Assembly (NCBI RefSeq): GCF_013386115.1
Contig: NZ_JACAOR010000011.1
Location: 310,001-374,000, forward strand
DNA: 64,000 bases
Source of the DNA: Pseudomonas gingeri
GTDB taxonomy: Bacteria; Pseudomonadota; Gammaproteobacteria; Pseudomonadales; Pseudomonadaceae
Direction of reading: 5' to 3'
Shown: piece after piece, positions 43,424 to 52,704 of the stretch
Layout of the letters: each line of letters begins with the position of its first letter
Numbering within the stretch: the first letter of the stretch is position 1
The notes under the pieces: generated by a model
Seen by the model: only the letters and a program-made list of their open reading frames with translations
Databases searched by the model: none
Told to the model about the DNA's origin: nothing
Program-made: the position numbers and the translations under genes

Positions 43424-43921
43424 TTACTTGACCAGCTTGTTGGCAGCCATGTCCCAGGTCGAAGCGGCCGTGCCTTCCTTGGTACCGTCGTCTTTCTGCG
43501 CGGTGAGTTCCCATTTGATCTTGGTGAAGTTCAGCGAGATGGTTTCCACCGGCTTGCCGCCGGCACCGCCGCTGACGCTGACGTTGGACAGCACCACGTT
43601 GGTCAGGGTGTAGATGATGAACGGCAGCAACTGCCCGCTGCCTTCGGCGGCGTTACGGCCGATGGTGATCTTCGCCTCCGGGATCGGTTTGCCGGCGCAG
43701 CAGTATTCATTGAGCGACGGGGTCGAGGTGTCGACGAACTTGGTCAGGGTGAATTCGCCGATATGCGGCTTGCCCGACGTCCGTTCCGAGTTGCTGACGT
43801 CGTTGGTCACTTGCATCGCCACGTTGTGGCTGTAGGACATGATCTCGATCTTGTCCTTGTAGCCCTCGAGCAGGCTGTCGCCTTTGATGTCGCCGCCGAG
43901 GTCGAGAATGATTGCATCCAT
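43424..43921 (-). CDS. hcp: T6SS inner tube protein Hcp
   Basis: A 165-residue Hcp/TssD (MDAIILDLGGDIKGDSLLEG, IEIMSYSHNVAMQV, GEFTLTKFVDTSTPSL). Hexamers stack as the inner tube and can carry small effectors in the lumen. It is in the leftward arm, 76 bp after tssC, with a strong stem-loop (43967-43990) in the gap. TGAAACTCCTGAAAG-type bases on the opposite strand correspond to a usable ribosome site (CAGGAGTTTCAGGCG). Confidence 0.97.
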   Translation of the reverse strand: MDAIILDLGGDIKGDSLLEGYKDKIEIMSYSHNVAMQVTNDVSNSERTSGKPHIGEFTLTKFVDTSTPSLNEYCCAGKPIPEAKITIGRNAAEGSGQLLPFIIYTLTNVVLSNVSVSGGAGGKPVETISLNFTKIKWELTAQKDDGTKEGTAASTWDMAANKLVK

Positions 43922-43966
43922 CGCCTGAAACTCCTGAAAGGGTGGTCACTGCAAAGAAGGGGGAAA

Positions 43967-43990
43967 CCCGCCGACCAGGTGGTCGGCGGG
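43967..43990 (-). terminator. Stem-loop between tssC and hcp
   Basis: CCCGCCGACCA-GG-TGGTCGGCGGG is a perfect 11-bp inverted repeat with a 2-base centre, 8 bp after the tssC stop on the minus strand and 46 bp before hcp. Downstream on that strand is TTTCCCCCTTC, not a clean T-run, so it may be a leaky terminator or an mRNA-stabilising/processing structure setting Hcp levels. Confidence 0.6.
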
Positions 43991-43997
43991 CACAGGC

Positions 43998-45485
43998 TCA
44001 GGCTGCGACCGGTGGTGGCAGGCTGGCGACCAGGCGGATCGAAGCGGTCAGCTCTTCCAGCTGGAAGTGCGGCCGCAGGAACACCGTGGCGCGGTAGGCA
44101 CCGGGCTTGCCGGCGATTTCCGTGACATCGACGCGGGCTTCGCGCAACGGGTATTGCGCCTTGATTTCCTGGGGCGCGTTGTCGTTGATCAGCACGTAGT
44201 CGGCGATCCAGTTGTTGAGGTAGGTCTGCACGTTGTCGCGGGTCATGAAGCTGCCGACCTTGTCGCGCATGATCACTTTCAGATAGTGAGCGAAGCGCGA
44301 CGCCGCCAGCACATAGGGCAGCATCGCCGAGATCCGCGCGTTGGCGTTGGCCTCGTTGGTGTTGTAGAGCTTGGACTTGTTGGTGGTCTGGCCGCCGAAG
44401 AAGACCGCGACGTCGCTGTTCTTCTTGTGGCACAGGGCGATGAAGCCGAGGTCGTTGAGCTCCTTCTCGCGGCGGTCGGTGATCGCCACTTCGGTCGGGC
44501 ACTTGAGCGACAGGTCGCCGGAGCTGGTGCGGAAGGTATGGGCCGGCAGGCCTTCCACCGCGCCACCGCCTTCGGCACCCCGGATCGCCGCGCACCAGCC
44601 GTATTTGGCAAAGGCCTCGGTGATGCGCTGGGACAGGGCCCAGGCGGCATTGCCCCAGAGGTATTTGCTGTGGTCCGAGCCGTTCACGTCTTCGACGTAG
44701 TTGATGCCTTCCACCGGCTTCGTGTCGGGGCCGTAGGGCAGGCGCAGCAGGGTATGCGGCAGGACCAGGGAAACATAACGCGAGTCTTCGCTTTCACGGA
44801 AGGAACGCCACTTGATCAGTTCCTGGCTCTCGAAGATCTTCGACAGGTCGCGGGGCACGGCCAGTTCGGTGAAGCTGGTCATGTCGAACAGTTTCGGGCT
44901 GGCGGCGGCGATGAACGGGGCGTGGGCCGCGGCCGCGACATTCGACAGTTTCTCCAGCAGGCCGATGTCCTGGGGGTGGCGACCGAAGGTGTAGTCGCCC
45001 ACCAGCAGGCTGTAGGGATGGCCGCCGAGGGTGCCGTATTCGTCTTCGTAGATCTTCTTGAACAGCGAGCTCTGGTCGAATTCGACGGCTTTTTCCAGGT
45101 CGTTCTGCAGCTCTTTCTGGCTGACATTGAGCAACCGCAGTTTCAGCCGCGAGCTGGTCTCGGTGTTCTGCACCAGCATGTGCAGGCCGCGCCAGGAGGC
45201 TTCAAGCTTCTGCATGTCCGGGTGGTGATAGATTTCGTTGAGCTGGGCGCTGATCAGCTTGTCGATCTGGCTGATGCGGTCGTTGATCATCGCCACGGTG
45301 TCTTTGTCGATCGCCATGCCTTCATCGAGGACCTGGGTGGCGAACTCCGCGAGCATGTCGCGGGCATATTCCTGCTGGCTGTCGTCGTGGGCCATGCGCC
45401 CGTCGGCAATGATCTGGTCCAACAGGGATAACGTCTGGGTACTGCCTTCGCTGCTGGTATTTTCGGCACTGGCTGAACTGGGCAT
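43998..45485 (-). CDS. tssC: T6SS contractile sheath large subunit TssC
   Basis: A 495-residue sheath protein (VipB type), with HHPDMQKLEASWRGLHMLVQ, YSLLVGDYTFGRHPQDIGLL and the C-terminal RPHFQLEELTASIRLVASLP. GGAGGA precedes ATG 45485. It forms the sheath with TssB, encoded 28 bp upstream. Confidence 0.97.
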   Translation of the reverse strand: MPSSASAENTSSEGSTQTLSLLDQIIADGRMAHDDSQQEYARDMLAEFATQVLDEGMAIDKDTVAMINDRISQIDKLISAQLNEIYHHPDMQKLEASWRGLHMLVQNTETSSRLKLRLLNVSQKELQNDLEKAVEFDQSSLFKKIYEDEYGTLGGHPYSLLVGDYTFGRHPQDIGLLEKLSNVAAAAHAPFIAAASPKLFDMTSFTELAVPRDLSKIFESQELIKWRSFRESEDSRYVSLVLPHTLLRLPYGPDTKPVEGINYVEDVNGSDHSKYLWGNAAWALSQRITEAFAKYGWCAAIRGAEGGGAVEGLPAHTFRTSSGDLSLKCPTEVAITDRREKELNDLGFIALCHKKNSDVAVFFGGQTTNKSKLYNTNEANANARISAMLPYVLAASRFAHYLKVIMRDKVGSFMTRDNVQTYLNNWIADYVLINDNAPQEIKAQYPLREARVDVTEIAGKPGAYRATVFLRPHFQLEELTASIRLVASLPPPVAA

Positions 45486-45513
45486 GACAAATCCTCCGTG
45501 AGTGGGTGGGCGA

Positions 45514-46065
45514 TCAGGCTTGTGGCTCTTCGGCAGGGGCGACGCCGTCTTCGTTGGCGGCCGGGGTGTCCTGCACGCGGGCGGACGACTTGATCTCCTG
45601 CAGGCCTTCGGTGTTGGCGATCACGTCGCGCAGCAGCTTGTCCAGGTCGTCGTTGCCGTCGAGCTTGGTCAGCAGGTCGCGCAGGCGCTGGCGGGCCTCG
45701 AACAGGCGGCGCAGCGGGGTGACCTGTTCCACCACCTTGACCGGGTCGAAGTCGTCGATATGGCCGAACTTCAGTTCGATATTGAGCTTGCTGTCGTCAT
45801 TGGCCAGGGTGTTCCTGACCTGCAGCACCGAGCGCGGGGCGATGGACGTGAGGACTTCGTTGAAGTTGTCGCGGTCGATCTCGACGAAGCGTCGTTCGCT
45901 GAGTTTCGCCGGTGGATTGACGGGCTTGCCCGACAGGTCGGCGAGGATGCCGACCACCAGGGGCAGTTCCTTTTTCTCGATGGCGCCGCCGGTCTCCACG
46001 TCGTAGGTGATCTGGACGCGCGGCGGACGAATCCGGTCGAGCTTGTGCTGGGTACTTTCGGCCAT
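45514..46065 (-). CDS. tssB: T6SS contractile sheath small subunit TssB
   Basis: A 183-residue sheath protein (VipA type). MAESTQHKLDRIRPPRVQIT, LPLVVGILADLSGK and FGHIDDFDPVKVVEQVTPLR are diagnostic. ATG 46065 was used because the family start aligns there; the frame is open 19 codons further upstream. First gene of the leftward arm, 228 bp from divergent tssJ. The promoters of both arms must lie between. Confidence 0.96.
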   Translation of the reverse strand: MAESTQHKLDRIRPPRVQITYDVETGGAIEKKELPLVVGILADLSGKPVNPPAKLSERRFVEIDRDNFNEVLTSIAPRSVLQVRNTLANDDSKLNIELKFGHIDDFDPVKVVEQVTPLRRLFEARQRLRDLLTKLDGNDDLDKLLRDVIANTEGLQEIKSSARVQDTPAANEDGVAPAEEPQA

Positions 46066-46293
46066 TTGGGCTGACTCCGATGCGTTGAGCGGGCGCAATG
46101 CATCGGTTGCCCGTGATCGCATCCCTTGCCGAACCGCGAAAGCCAGACAGGGGGTGGAGAATGCGATCCTGCCAATCCTTCGACGGTCCCTCCGATTCGT
46201 CGCGATGACGAACTACCCAAGAAGCTAGAACAGGTCTATAAAAAAGCAAGGCAAAACGCCATATGACCTACACAAGAAAGGGAAAATTCAACT
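46066..46293. promoter_or_regulatory. Divergent promoter region of the two T6SS arms
   Basis: A 228-bp gap that must start both arms. The rightward side is AT-rich (CAGGTCTATAAAAAAGCAAG, a possible -10 region). I looked for a sigma-54 -24/-12 element on both strands and found none with correct spacing, and no activator gene of the Sfa type is adjacent. Confidence 0.4.
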
Positions 46294-46743
46294 TTGTGTC
46301 AGAAAATTCTTATATTTGTAGCCGCGCTGATACTTTCCGGCTGCTCGTTTTTCGGACCCAAGGTCGGTGTGGCGAGCCTCACGCTGGACGTGGCGCCCCT
46401 GGCCAACGACAACACGCCGATTGCCGTGGACTTCGTTGCGGTGAAGGACCCCGACCTGCTCAAGCAACTGGCAGGGATGAGCGCCAAGCAGTGGTTCGGC
46501 GAGCGTGAGCAGTTCCAGCGTGATTATCGCCAGCAGTTGAGCGTGTGGGGACTGGAGCTGGTTCCCGGGCAGTTTGTCGCCGAGCAGGACTTCCCGTTGA
46601 AGGGCGAGAAGGCGGCTGGACTTTTGGTGTTCGCCAGCTATAACACTCCCGGTGCGCACCGGCTCAGGCTAGACGACCAGCGGGAGGCCTGGCTGAAGTT
46701 CAACAGCCGGGAAATGAGTCTGTTGAATCCGGCCGATCGCTGA
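46294..46743 (+). CDS. tssJ: T6SS outer-membrane lipoprotein TssJ
   Basis: A 149-residue lipoprotein with a short signal peptide and lipobox (MCQKILIFVAALILSGCSFF). It anchors the TssJLM membrane complex in the outer membrane. The only in-frame start that keeps the signal peptide is a TTG at 46294, about 10 bases after AAAGGGA, so translation initiation may be weak. First gene of the rightward arm. Confidence 0.9.
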   Translation: MCQKILIFVAALILSGCSFFGPKVGVASLTLDVAPLANDNTPIAVDFVAVKDPDLLKQLAGMSAKQWFGEREQFQRDYRQQLSVWGLELVPGQFVAEQDFPLKGEKAAGLLVFASYNTPGAHRLRLDDQREAWLKFNSREMSLLNPADR

Positions 46744-46786
46744 TCCGCGCCGCTCAGGAGCACTATCGGATGTCGAAGGGAGACGT

Positions 46787-48118
46787 ATGAGTCTGTTACC
46801 TGATGCGGTCTGCTGGTACGAGGGGATGCAGTTGCTGCCCCAGCACTTCCAGTTGCAGGGCCTGCGGGCCGAAGTCCTGGCCGCGCACCTGGCCAAGGCG
46901 GGCAACCCGTGGTTCTGGGGGGTCGAGCAACTGGAGATCGATCCTTCCGCGCTGTGCGCCGGGCAGGTGCGGATCCTGTCCCTGGAGGCCACCTTTCCCG
47001 ACGGCTTGCCGGTGACCCTCGACGCCGCCGATGGCGCGCGCCTCGAGCTGGACGTCGGCGATGCCATCGATAACTCGATTCACTCGATGGTCACGGTGTA
47101 CCTGGCGGTCACTCCGCTCTGGCGGGCGGGGCAGTTGCGCGAGCTCAAGGGCCGCCTGCAATCGTTGACCAGCGAGTCGCTGCAGGACCTCACCAGCGGC
47201 CAGAATCCGCAGCCGGTCACGGTCTGGCGACCCAATCCGCACCTGTGCACCGACACCAACAAGGCCGATTCGGTGTGCCTGCCTCTGCTGCGTATCCGCA
47301 AGGAGGGCGGCGGCTTTGTCCAGGTGCCCTATGTGCCGCCGACTGCGCGGTTGCTGCCGGAGTCGCCATTGGGACGGCGAGTCGCGGCTCTGTGCGCGCG
47401 GAGCCGGGAAAAATGCCTGTTTCTCGCCGGTCGCCTGCGCCAGGCGCAACAGGCGGGCAGCCAGGAAGATGCCGCTGAAATCCGCCGCCAGCTCGGCGCG
47501 CTCTGGGCCCGCCTGCCGGAGGTCGAAGGCCTGTTGAACAGTCGCGTCGCCAGTCCCCGGGACCTGCATGGGCTGCTGCTGGGAATGGCCGGGGGCTGGT
47601 CGGTCCTCGACCCGCTGGCCGGTGTGCCGGCGTTCATGCCGCTGGATTATCTGGAACTGCAGCGCGGCTACGAAGAAGTGCTGAACTGGCTCGAGCTCGG
47701 CCTGGAACTGATCCGTGTCGGTTATCGCTGCCTGCCGTTCGAGCAGTCCGGCGAGCTGTTCTCCCTGCAATTGCCCGAGCGCCAGCCCGAGCAGCGCCTG
47801 GTGATCGGCCTGCGGATGCCCGCCGGGGCCGGCGAAAGCGCGGCGATCGAATGGCTGGAGCGCACCATCATCGCCTCCGACAGCAACCTGACCGTGCTGG
47901 CCCGGCAACGCATGCCCGGGCTGCGGCACCAGGTCATGAGTCGCCAGGAGCAGGTGGCCTACAGCGTCGGCAGCGACACCCGGCTGTTTGTCGTCGAGGC
48001 CCGCGGCGAGTGGTTCGACCCCGAGCAACCGCTGCACATCATCGCCCCGGCCTCGAAGCTGGCGGTCAACCCATGGCAGATCGTCCTGTTCGTCGAGCAG
48101 GCCAGCGAAGCACCGTAG
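46787..48118 (+). CDS. tssK: T6SS baseplate adaptor TssK
   Basis: A 443-residue TssK with the canonical start VCWYEGMQLLPQHFQLQGLR and the central DYLELQRGYEEVLNWLELG segment. It connects the baseplate to the TssL/TssM membrane complex. GGGAGACGT precedes ATG 46787. Second gene of the rightward arm, 43 bp after tssJ and 18 bp before tssL. Confidence 0.96.
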   Translation: MSLLPDAVCWYEGMQLLPQHFQLQGLRAEVLAAHLAKAGNPWFWGVEQLEIDPSALCAGQVRILSLEATFPDGLPVTLDAADGARLELDVGDAIDNSIHSMVTVYLAVTPLWRAGQLRELKGRLQSLTSESLQDLTSGQNPQPVTVWRPNPHLCTDTNKADSVCLPLLRIRKEGGGFVQVPYVPPTARLLPESPLGRRVAALCARSREKCLFLAGRLRQAQQAGSQEDAAEIRRQLGALWARLPEVEGLLNSRVASPRDLHGLLLGMAGGWSVLDPLAGVPAFMPLDYLELQRGYEEVLNWLELGLELIRVGYRCLPFEQSGELFSLQLPERQPEQRLVIGLRMPAGAGESAAIEWLERTIIASDSNLTVLARQRMPGLRHQVMSRQEQVAYSVGSDTRLFVVEARGEWFDPEQPLHIIAPASKLAVNPWQIVLFVEQASEAP

Positions 48119-48136
48119 TCAAGGAAGGGGAAGGCA

Positions 48137-48898
48137 ATGCCAGATGGGAGCGTCGGAACGGGGTTGCAGCAGTCACCCTTGAGCAGCGCCTTTCGCCAGG
48201 CCTGGTTGGAGTGGCTGGAGGCCTGGAACGGCTTGAACAAGGACGACGAGGACGTGCCACGGCAGGTCGGCACGGTGGCGGAGTTTTCCACGAAGATCAG
48301 TCGCAAGCTCTGGCGCAGCGCGTTTGCCAGCGTCGGTGACTCGGCCGAGCATCAGGTCAAGGCCACGGTGTATGCCTTTGTCGCGCTGGTTGATGAAACC
48401 CTGTTGTACGCTACCTGGCCGGGACAGCCGACCTGGCAGAGCGACCCCCTGGAGTCGCTGCTGTATGCCTCGCGTCATGCCGGCGAGCAGATCCCCCTGG
48501 CCATCGAGAAACTCCTGGCCGACGAGATTCCCGCCAGTCGTGACCTTGCCAATGTCTACCTGCAATGCCTGATCCTCGGCTTCCATGGGCGCCTGCGCGG
48601 GGAAAGCGGGCTGGCCCTGCATGAGAAATGGCGCCATGCGCTGTTTGCCTTCGCCTGGCAGCGCGAGGCGGATTATGTCGATGTCAGCGATTGCCTCGAA
48701 CGACCGAGCAACGTGCCGGCGCGGCGTCTGCCGATTCGCCAGTCGCTGCCGGACGGCCTGCGCCTGGGCCTGGTGATTCTCGCGGGGACGCTGCTGCTGA
48801 TCGGTCTCAGCCACTACTTCTGGTACGACATCAACGCGCAGGTGCAATCGGCGATCCAGCAGGACGGCCCTGATGCTTCGGTGGAGCAGAATCCATGA
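48137..48898 (+). CDS. tssL: T6SS inner-membrane protein TssL (DotU)
   Basis: A 253-residue DotU-type protein: a cytoplasmic helical domain (FVALVDETLLYATWPGQPTW is the family signature) and a single C-terminal membrane segment LGLVILAGTLLLIGLSHYFW. There is no OmpA-like peptidoglycan-binding extension, as in short TssL proteins. The stop overlaps tssM by 4 bp. Confidence 0.95.
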   Translation: MPDGSVGTGLQQSPLSSAFRQAWLEWLEAWNGLNKDDEDVPRQVGTVAEFSTKISRKLWRSAFASVGDSAEHQVKATVYAFVALVDETLLYATWPGQPTWQSDPLESLLYASRHAGEQIPLAIEKLLADEIPASRDLANVYLQCLILGFHGRLRGESGLALHEKWRHALFAFAWQREADYVDVSDCLERPSNVPARRLPIRQSLPDGLRLGLVILAGTLLLIGLSHYFWYDINAQVQSAIQQDGPDASVEQNP

Positions 48899-51800
48899 GC
48901 CCGCTGGCGATTGTCGCGTGGGTGGTCGGCGTGCTGCTGGTACTGGCCTTGCTGGCCGTGGCGATCTGGTGGTTGCGCACCCAGAGCGGCGCGGCGATTC
49001 GCAGTTTCTACGGTGCCGTGCGGCACATGGAGCAGGAACAGGGAGTACAGGACCGCTACCAGTCGCCCTGGCTGTTGATGCTCGGCAACGATGCCCAGGG
49101 TGCGCAGCTGTGTTCCAGCTGGCACCTGCTGCCCACGGACAAGCCGGCCTGGTTCGGGCGCTGGTGGTCCGATCCCGACGGCGCGGTGCTGGTGGTGCCG
49201 GAGTCGTTGTTCCTGCCGGATGAAGGACTCAAGCTCAAGCGTGGCAGCTGGTGGCGCCTGCTCGGCCTGATCCTGCGCCTGCGTGCCCGGCGACCGCTGG
49301 ACGGGGTGATCTGGACCGTCTCGGCCAGTCGCCTGTGGGATGACGAACAGGCGGCGGCCCTGGGCATCGCTGCCCGCCGGCGTTTCATCGACCTGTTGCA
49401 GCGCCTGGGCCTGAGCCTGCCGGTGTATGTGGTGGTCACCGAGATGGAGCAGATTCCCGGCTTCCAGGAACTGATCGCCGCGTTGCCCAAGGAGTCCCGC
49501 GAACGGACCCTCGGTTGGACCTCGCCGTTCGCCCCGGAAACCCTCTGGCAATCGGAGTGGAGCGACCAGGCGCTGGACCAGGTGACACGAGTGCTGGTGG
49601 AGGCGATCACCGAAGTCGGCGCGTTGTCCGGGCACCTGGGCGAAGACCTGTACGGCCTGCCGGAGCGTTTCGAGGCCCTGCGCCGCAACCTGCAGACCCT
49701 GCTCGATCCGGTTTTCCAGGGCAATGCACAGAACGAGGCACCGCGCTTTCGCGGGATATATTTCACCGCCAGTGAGGCGCCGGGCTCGGCTCCGGTGTTT
49801 TCCGCCAGCGATATCCCGCTGCTGCAAAGCACCTTCTCGCGGCAGCTCTGGCAACGGCGGATCGTCGCCGAGCAGGGGTTGGCCCAGGTGGTGCCACGGC
49901 TGTTGCGGTTGCGGCAGCGCTGGCAGCGGGTGGTCGGTGTGACGGCGGCGCTTGTCGGGCTGGTCTGGGCGGTGGCGATGGTGTGGGTCTGGCAGGACTC
50001 GCTCAAGGATGCCCGGGAACTGGCGCGCCTGCTGGAGGGGGCACAGAAGGGCTATGTCACGGTCGTTGATGATAATCACCGGCTGGGGCCGACCCGGCGC
50101 AATGTGCAGGCGTTCTGGCAACTGATGGAGCAGTCGCCGCGCTGGCACTTCACCTCGCTGGTATTGCCGACCTCGTGGTTTTCCTATCTCGACCAGGAGC
50201 GTGACCAGATACTGCGGGAAGTGGCCATGAAGCATATGGTGCTGCCGCTGCGTGATCTGTTGCAGATGAACCTGACGCAACTCAGGGCGATCCAGAACAC
50301 CGACCGGCGTCCCAATCTGGAAAGCGAGGATCCGGCGCAATGGCAGACCTACGTCAAGTCCAGGGACCTGGTGGAGCGGGCCACGGCGCTGGAACAGCAA
50401 TACCTGTTGTTCACCAAGGCCGGGAACAACCGCAAGACGCCGCTGGATGACCTGGCGTCCCTGGGCAACCTGGCCCTGGGCCTCAACCTCAACGCCGCGA
50501 CGCTGCACCGGGCGGCGTTCTACAACCAGCACCTGGCGAAGATGGAGCTGTCGAACCTGATCCACCTGGACTTGCCCACCGAACGCCTGACCATCGGCGG
50601 CAACTTCAAGGAACTGATGGGACGCTGGCTGGACCAGTATTACCTGGCCGAGAACTTCGTCCGCCAGGCCGGCTACCTCAAGCTGCACCTGGACCAGCTG
50701 GAGTCCGGTGCCGTGAATTCCCTGACGGAGCTGGAAGACCTCAAGGCGATGATCGACGACCTGCAGGCGGTCGTCAGCCTGACCAACTCGGCATGGAGCC
50801 GGGGCAAGGGCCAGGATCTGGTCCCCGGCTACAGTGCGCTGATGGACAAGGTGCGCCAGAGCGCGCTGCTCGGCGCACCACTGGAGCAGAGCCTGGAGGA
50901 CCAGGCGTCCAGGCTGCAGCAGAGTTTCCGCGACCAGTGGATCGCCAAGGCCGGTTCCCGGGGCAACCTGCTGATCCAGCAGGGCAGCGGACAACTGGTG
51001 TTGCAGGAGCATGTCCTGCAGTTGAACAACGCCATCGCGGCGCTGTTTCGTCGCGACTTCGTCGCCATGGCCATGCGCGCCGACGACAGCACCGGGGGCA
51101 GTTATCAGAGCCTCGACAGCGACGGCCTGAACAATGCCCTGACGTATTTTGCCAGCTACAAGAATTACGCCAGCGAGGAAATGCCGCGTATCCCGCCGGC
51201 CTATCGCGGGCCGATGCTGCGTGCCGCCGAGAATGCCGCGGCCAAGGCCATGTGGCTGAGCCTGGAAAGCAGTCGTGGCCAGGTTCCGGGGACGGCGTCG
51301 TTCAATATCAAGACCGATCAGGCCCTGGCGGTGCAAAGCGCGTTCATCGAACTCAAGCGGGCGGACCTGGCGAGCAACCTGCAGAACTCCCTCAATCGCC
51401 GGGCACTGGCCGAGGTCGGCAGCGGCCTGGAGCAGATCAATGCGCAGGCGGTGTTCCATGAACGGGTCGATATCGACAGTTGGGACGGGTCGAAGAACCT
51501 CGGCCTGCAGTTGTTCCGGGCCAACGACGTACCGGACCTGAAGCTCGATCTCAAGCAGCAGTTCAGCAGCATGCAGAGCATTGCCGAGGCGCGGGCACCG
51601 GCGCTGGAGTGGCTCCGGGCCCAGCAGCAGAACCTGGGGGCGGGGGATTATGAGCGGTTCACGCGCCTGAACTCCCTGCACGATGAGTTGCTCAAGTACA
51701 AGGAACAGAACCCGGCCAGCTCGCCGGCGTTGATCGAGCAACTGGTCAGTCGCGACTTTATCGACATGGATGCCAGCAGTTGTGGACAGATCCTCTCGTC

Positions 51801-52704
51801 GGCCAACCTGCCGGCCGGCCAGGGTGAATTGGCGTTGCGGGCAGTGGCCTTGCAGCAGGGCGCGATGCGCCGTTGCCAGGCGTTGCAGCAGGCACAGGCG
51901 GTCAGTGCCTGGAACGAGCTGGCGGGCTACTTCAACCAGTACCTGTCCGAGCGTTTTCCGTTTTCCCACGGTATCCAGGCGACTGACGCCGAGCCGGCGC
52001 GGGTCCAGCACCTGCTGGAGCTGATCGATACACGCCTGCCCAAGGCCCAGGCCGGACTGGTGTTGAGCCAGTCACCCGAGCGGTTGGCGGCGGCGGATTT
52101 CCTCGAACGCCTGAAACAGGCGCGGGTCTGGCTCGGGCCCTTGTTCCAGCGTGACCCGAGCGGGATGATCGGCTTCGACATGGACGTGCGCTGGCGTACC
52201 GACCGCGAGGAAGAACGGGGTGCCGACCAGGTGATCGCCTGGGGCCTGAATGCCGGCAGCCAGCAGATCAACTACCCGGGAGACGCCCAGCAGCGCTTGC
52301 GCTGGATGGTCGGGCAACCGATCCGCCTGACCCTGCGCTGGGCCCGCAACGGACCCGAGCGGCCGGTCAGCGATCCGTTGCAGCCGAGCCTGGCGGTGGC
52401 CGACCTGGAAGCCGGCTGGGAGTATGGCGGGCCCTGGTCGTTGTTGCGGATGATGCGTTCACACCTGTCGGTGATACGCCAGCCGAGCATGGACTACACC
52501 GATTTTCCGCTGACCCTGCGCCTGCCGGTGCGCGGTTCTGTCAATGGTGACAGCCAGACCACCATGTTTATCCGCCTGTCGTTGATGACCCAGGGCGGCA
52601 AGCTGCCGTTGTCGCTGGCCCCGCTGCCGGTGCGGGCACCGTCGTCGCCTTTTTCGAGTTTTGGCACGGCCAGCACCGTGACCGGTAATCAGGGGGCGTT
52701 ATGA
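48895..52704 (+). CDS. tssM: T6SS inner-membrane protein TssM (IcmF), lacking a Walker A
   Basis: A 1269-residue TssM. Two early membrane segments (AIVAWVVGVLLVLALLAVAI) and a third near residue 345 (VVGVTAALVGLVWAVAMVWV) frame the cytoplasmic domain; the large periplasmic C-terminal part binds TssJ. The position where most TssM proteins have GxxxxGKT reads GNDAQGAQL, so the catalytic lysine is missing and nucleotide binding is unlikely. ATPase activity is dispensable in some systems. The stop overlaps tssA by 4 bp. Confidence 0.96.
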   Translation: MSPLAIVAWVVGVLLVLALLAVAIWWLRTQSGAAIRSFYGAVRHMEQEQGVQDRYQSPWLLMLGNDAQGAQLCSSWHLLPTDKPAWFGRWWSDPDGAVLVVPESLFLPDEGLKLKRGSWWRLLGLILRLRARRPLDGVIWTVSASRLWDDEQAAALGIAARRRFIDLLQRLGLSLPVYVVVTEMEQIPGFQELIAALPKESRERTLGWTSPFAPETLWQSEWSDQALDQVTRVLVEAITEVGALSGHLGEDLYGLPERFEALRRNLQTLLDPVFQGNAQNEAPRFRGIYFTASEAPGSAPVFSASDIPLLQSTFSRQLWQRRIVAEQGLAQVVPRLLRLRQRWQRVVGVTAALVGLVWAVAMVWVWQDSLKDARELARLLEGAQKGYVTVVDDNHRLGPTRRNVQAFWQLMEQSPRWHFTSLVLPTSWFSYLDQERDQILREVAMKHMVLPLRDLLQMNLTQLRAIQNTDRRPNLESEDPAQWQTYVKSRDLVERATALEQQYLLFTKAGNNRKTPLDDLASLGNLALGLNLNAATLHRAAFYNQHLAKMELSNLIHLDLPTERLTIGGNFKELMGRWLDQYYLAENFVRQAGYLKLHLDQLESGAVNSLTELEDLKAMIDDLQAVVSLTNSAWSRGKGQDLVPGYSALMDKVRQSALLGAPLEQSLEDQASRLQQSFRDQWIAKAGSRGNLLIQQGSGQLVLQEHVLQLNNAIAALFRRDFVAMAMRADDSTGGSYQSLDSDGLNNALTYFASYKNYASEEMPRIPPAYRGPMLRAAENAAAKAMWLSLESSRGQVPGTASFNIKTDQALAVQSAFIELKRADLASNLQNSLNRRALAEVGSGLEQINAQAVFHERVDIDSWDGSKNLGLQLFRANDVPDLKLDLKQQFSSMQSIAEARAPALEWLRAQQQNLGAGDYERFTRLNSLHDELLKYKEQNPASSPALIEQLVSRDFIDMDASSCGQILSSANLPAGQGELALRAVALQQGAMRRCQALQQAQAVSAWNELAGYFNQYLSERFPFSHGIQATDAEPARVQHLLELIDTRLPKAQAGLVLSQSPERLAAADFLERLKQARVWLGPLFQRDPSGMIGFDMDVRWRTDREEERGADQVIAWGLNAGSQQINYPGDAQQRLRWMVGQPIRLTLRWARNGPERPVSDPLQPSLAVADLEAGWEYGGPWSLLRMMRSHLSVIRQPSMDYTDFPLTLRLPVRGSVNGDSQTTMFIRLSLMTQGGKLPLSLAPLPVRAPSSPFSSFGTASTVTGNQGAL

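Noticed and set aside
46066..46293. Sigma-54 promoter for the T6SS
   Set aside because: TTGGCAGGATCGCATT on the minus strand has a GG and GC but with 8 instead of 11 bp between, so it does not fit the -24/-12 spacing.
48814..52011. Frame of over 1000 codons opposite tssM
   Set aside because: Shadow of tssM; biased composition and no ribosome site or domain.
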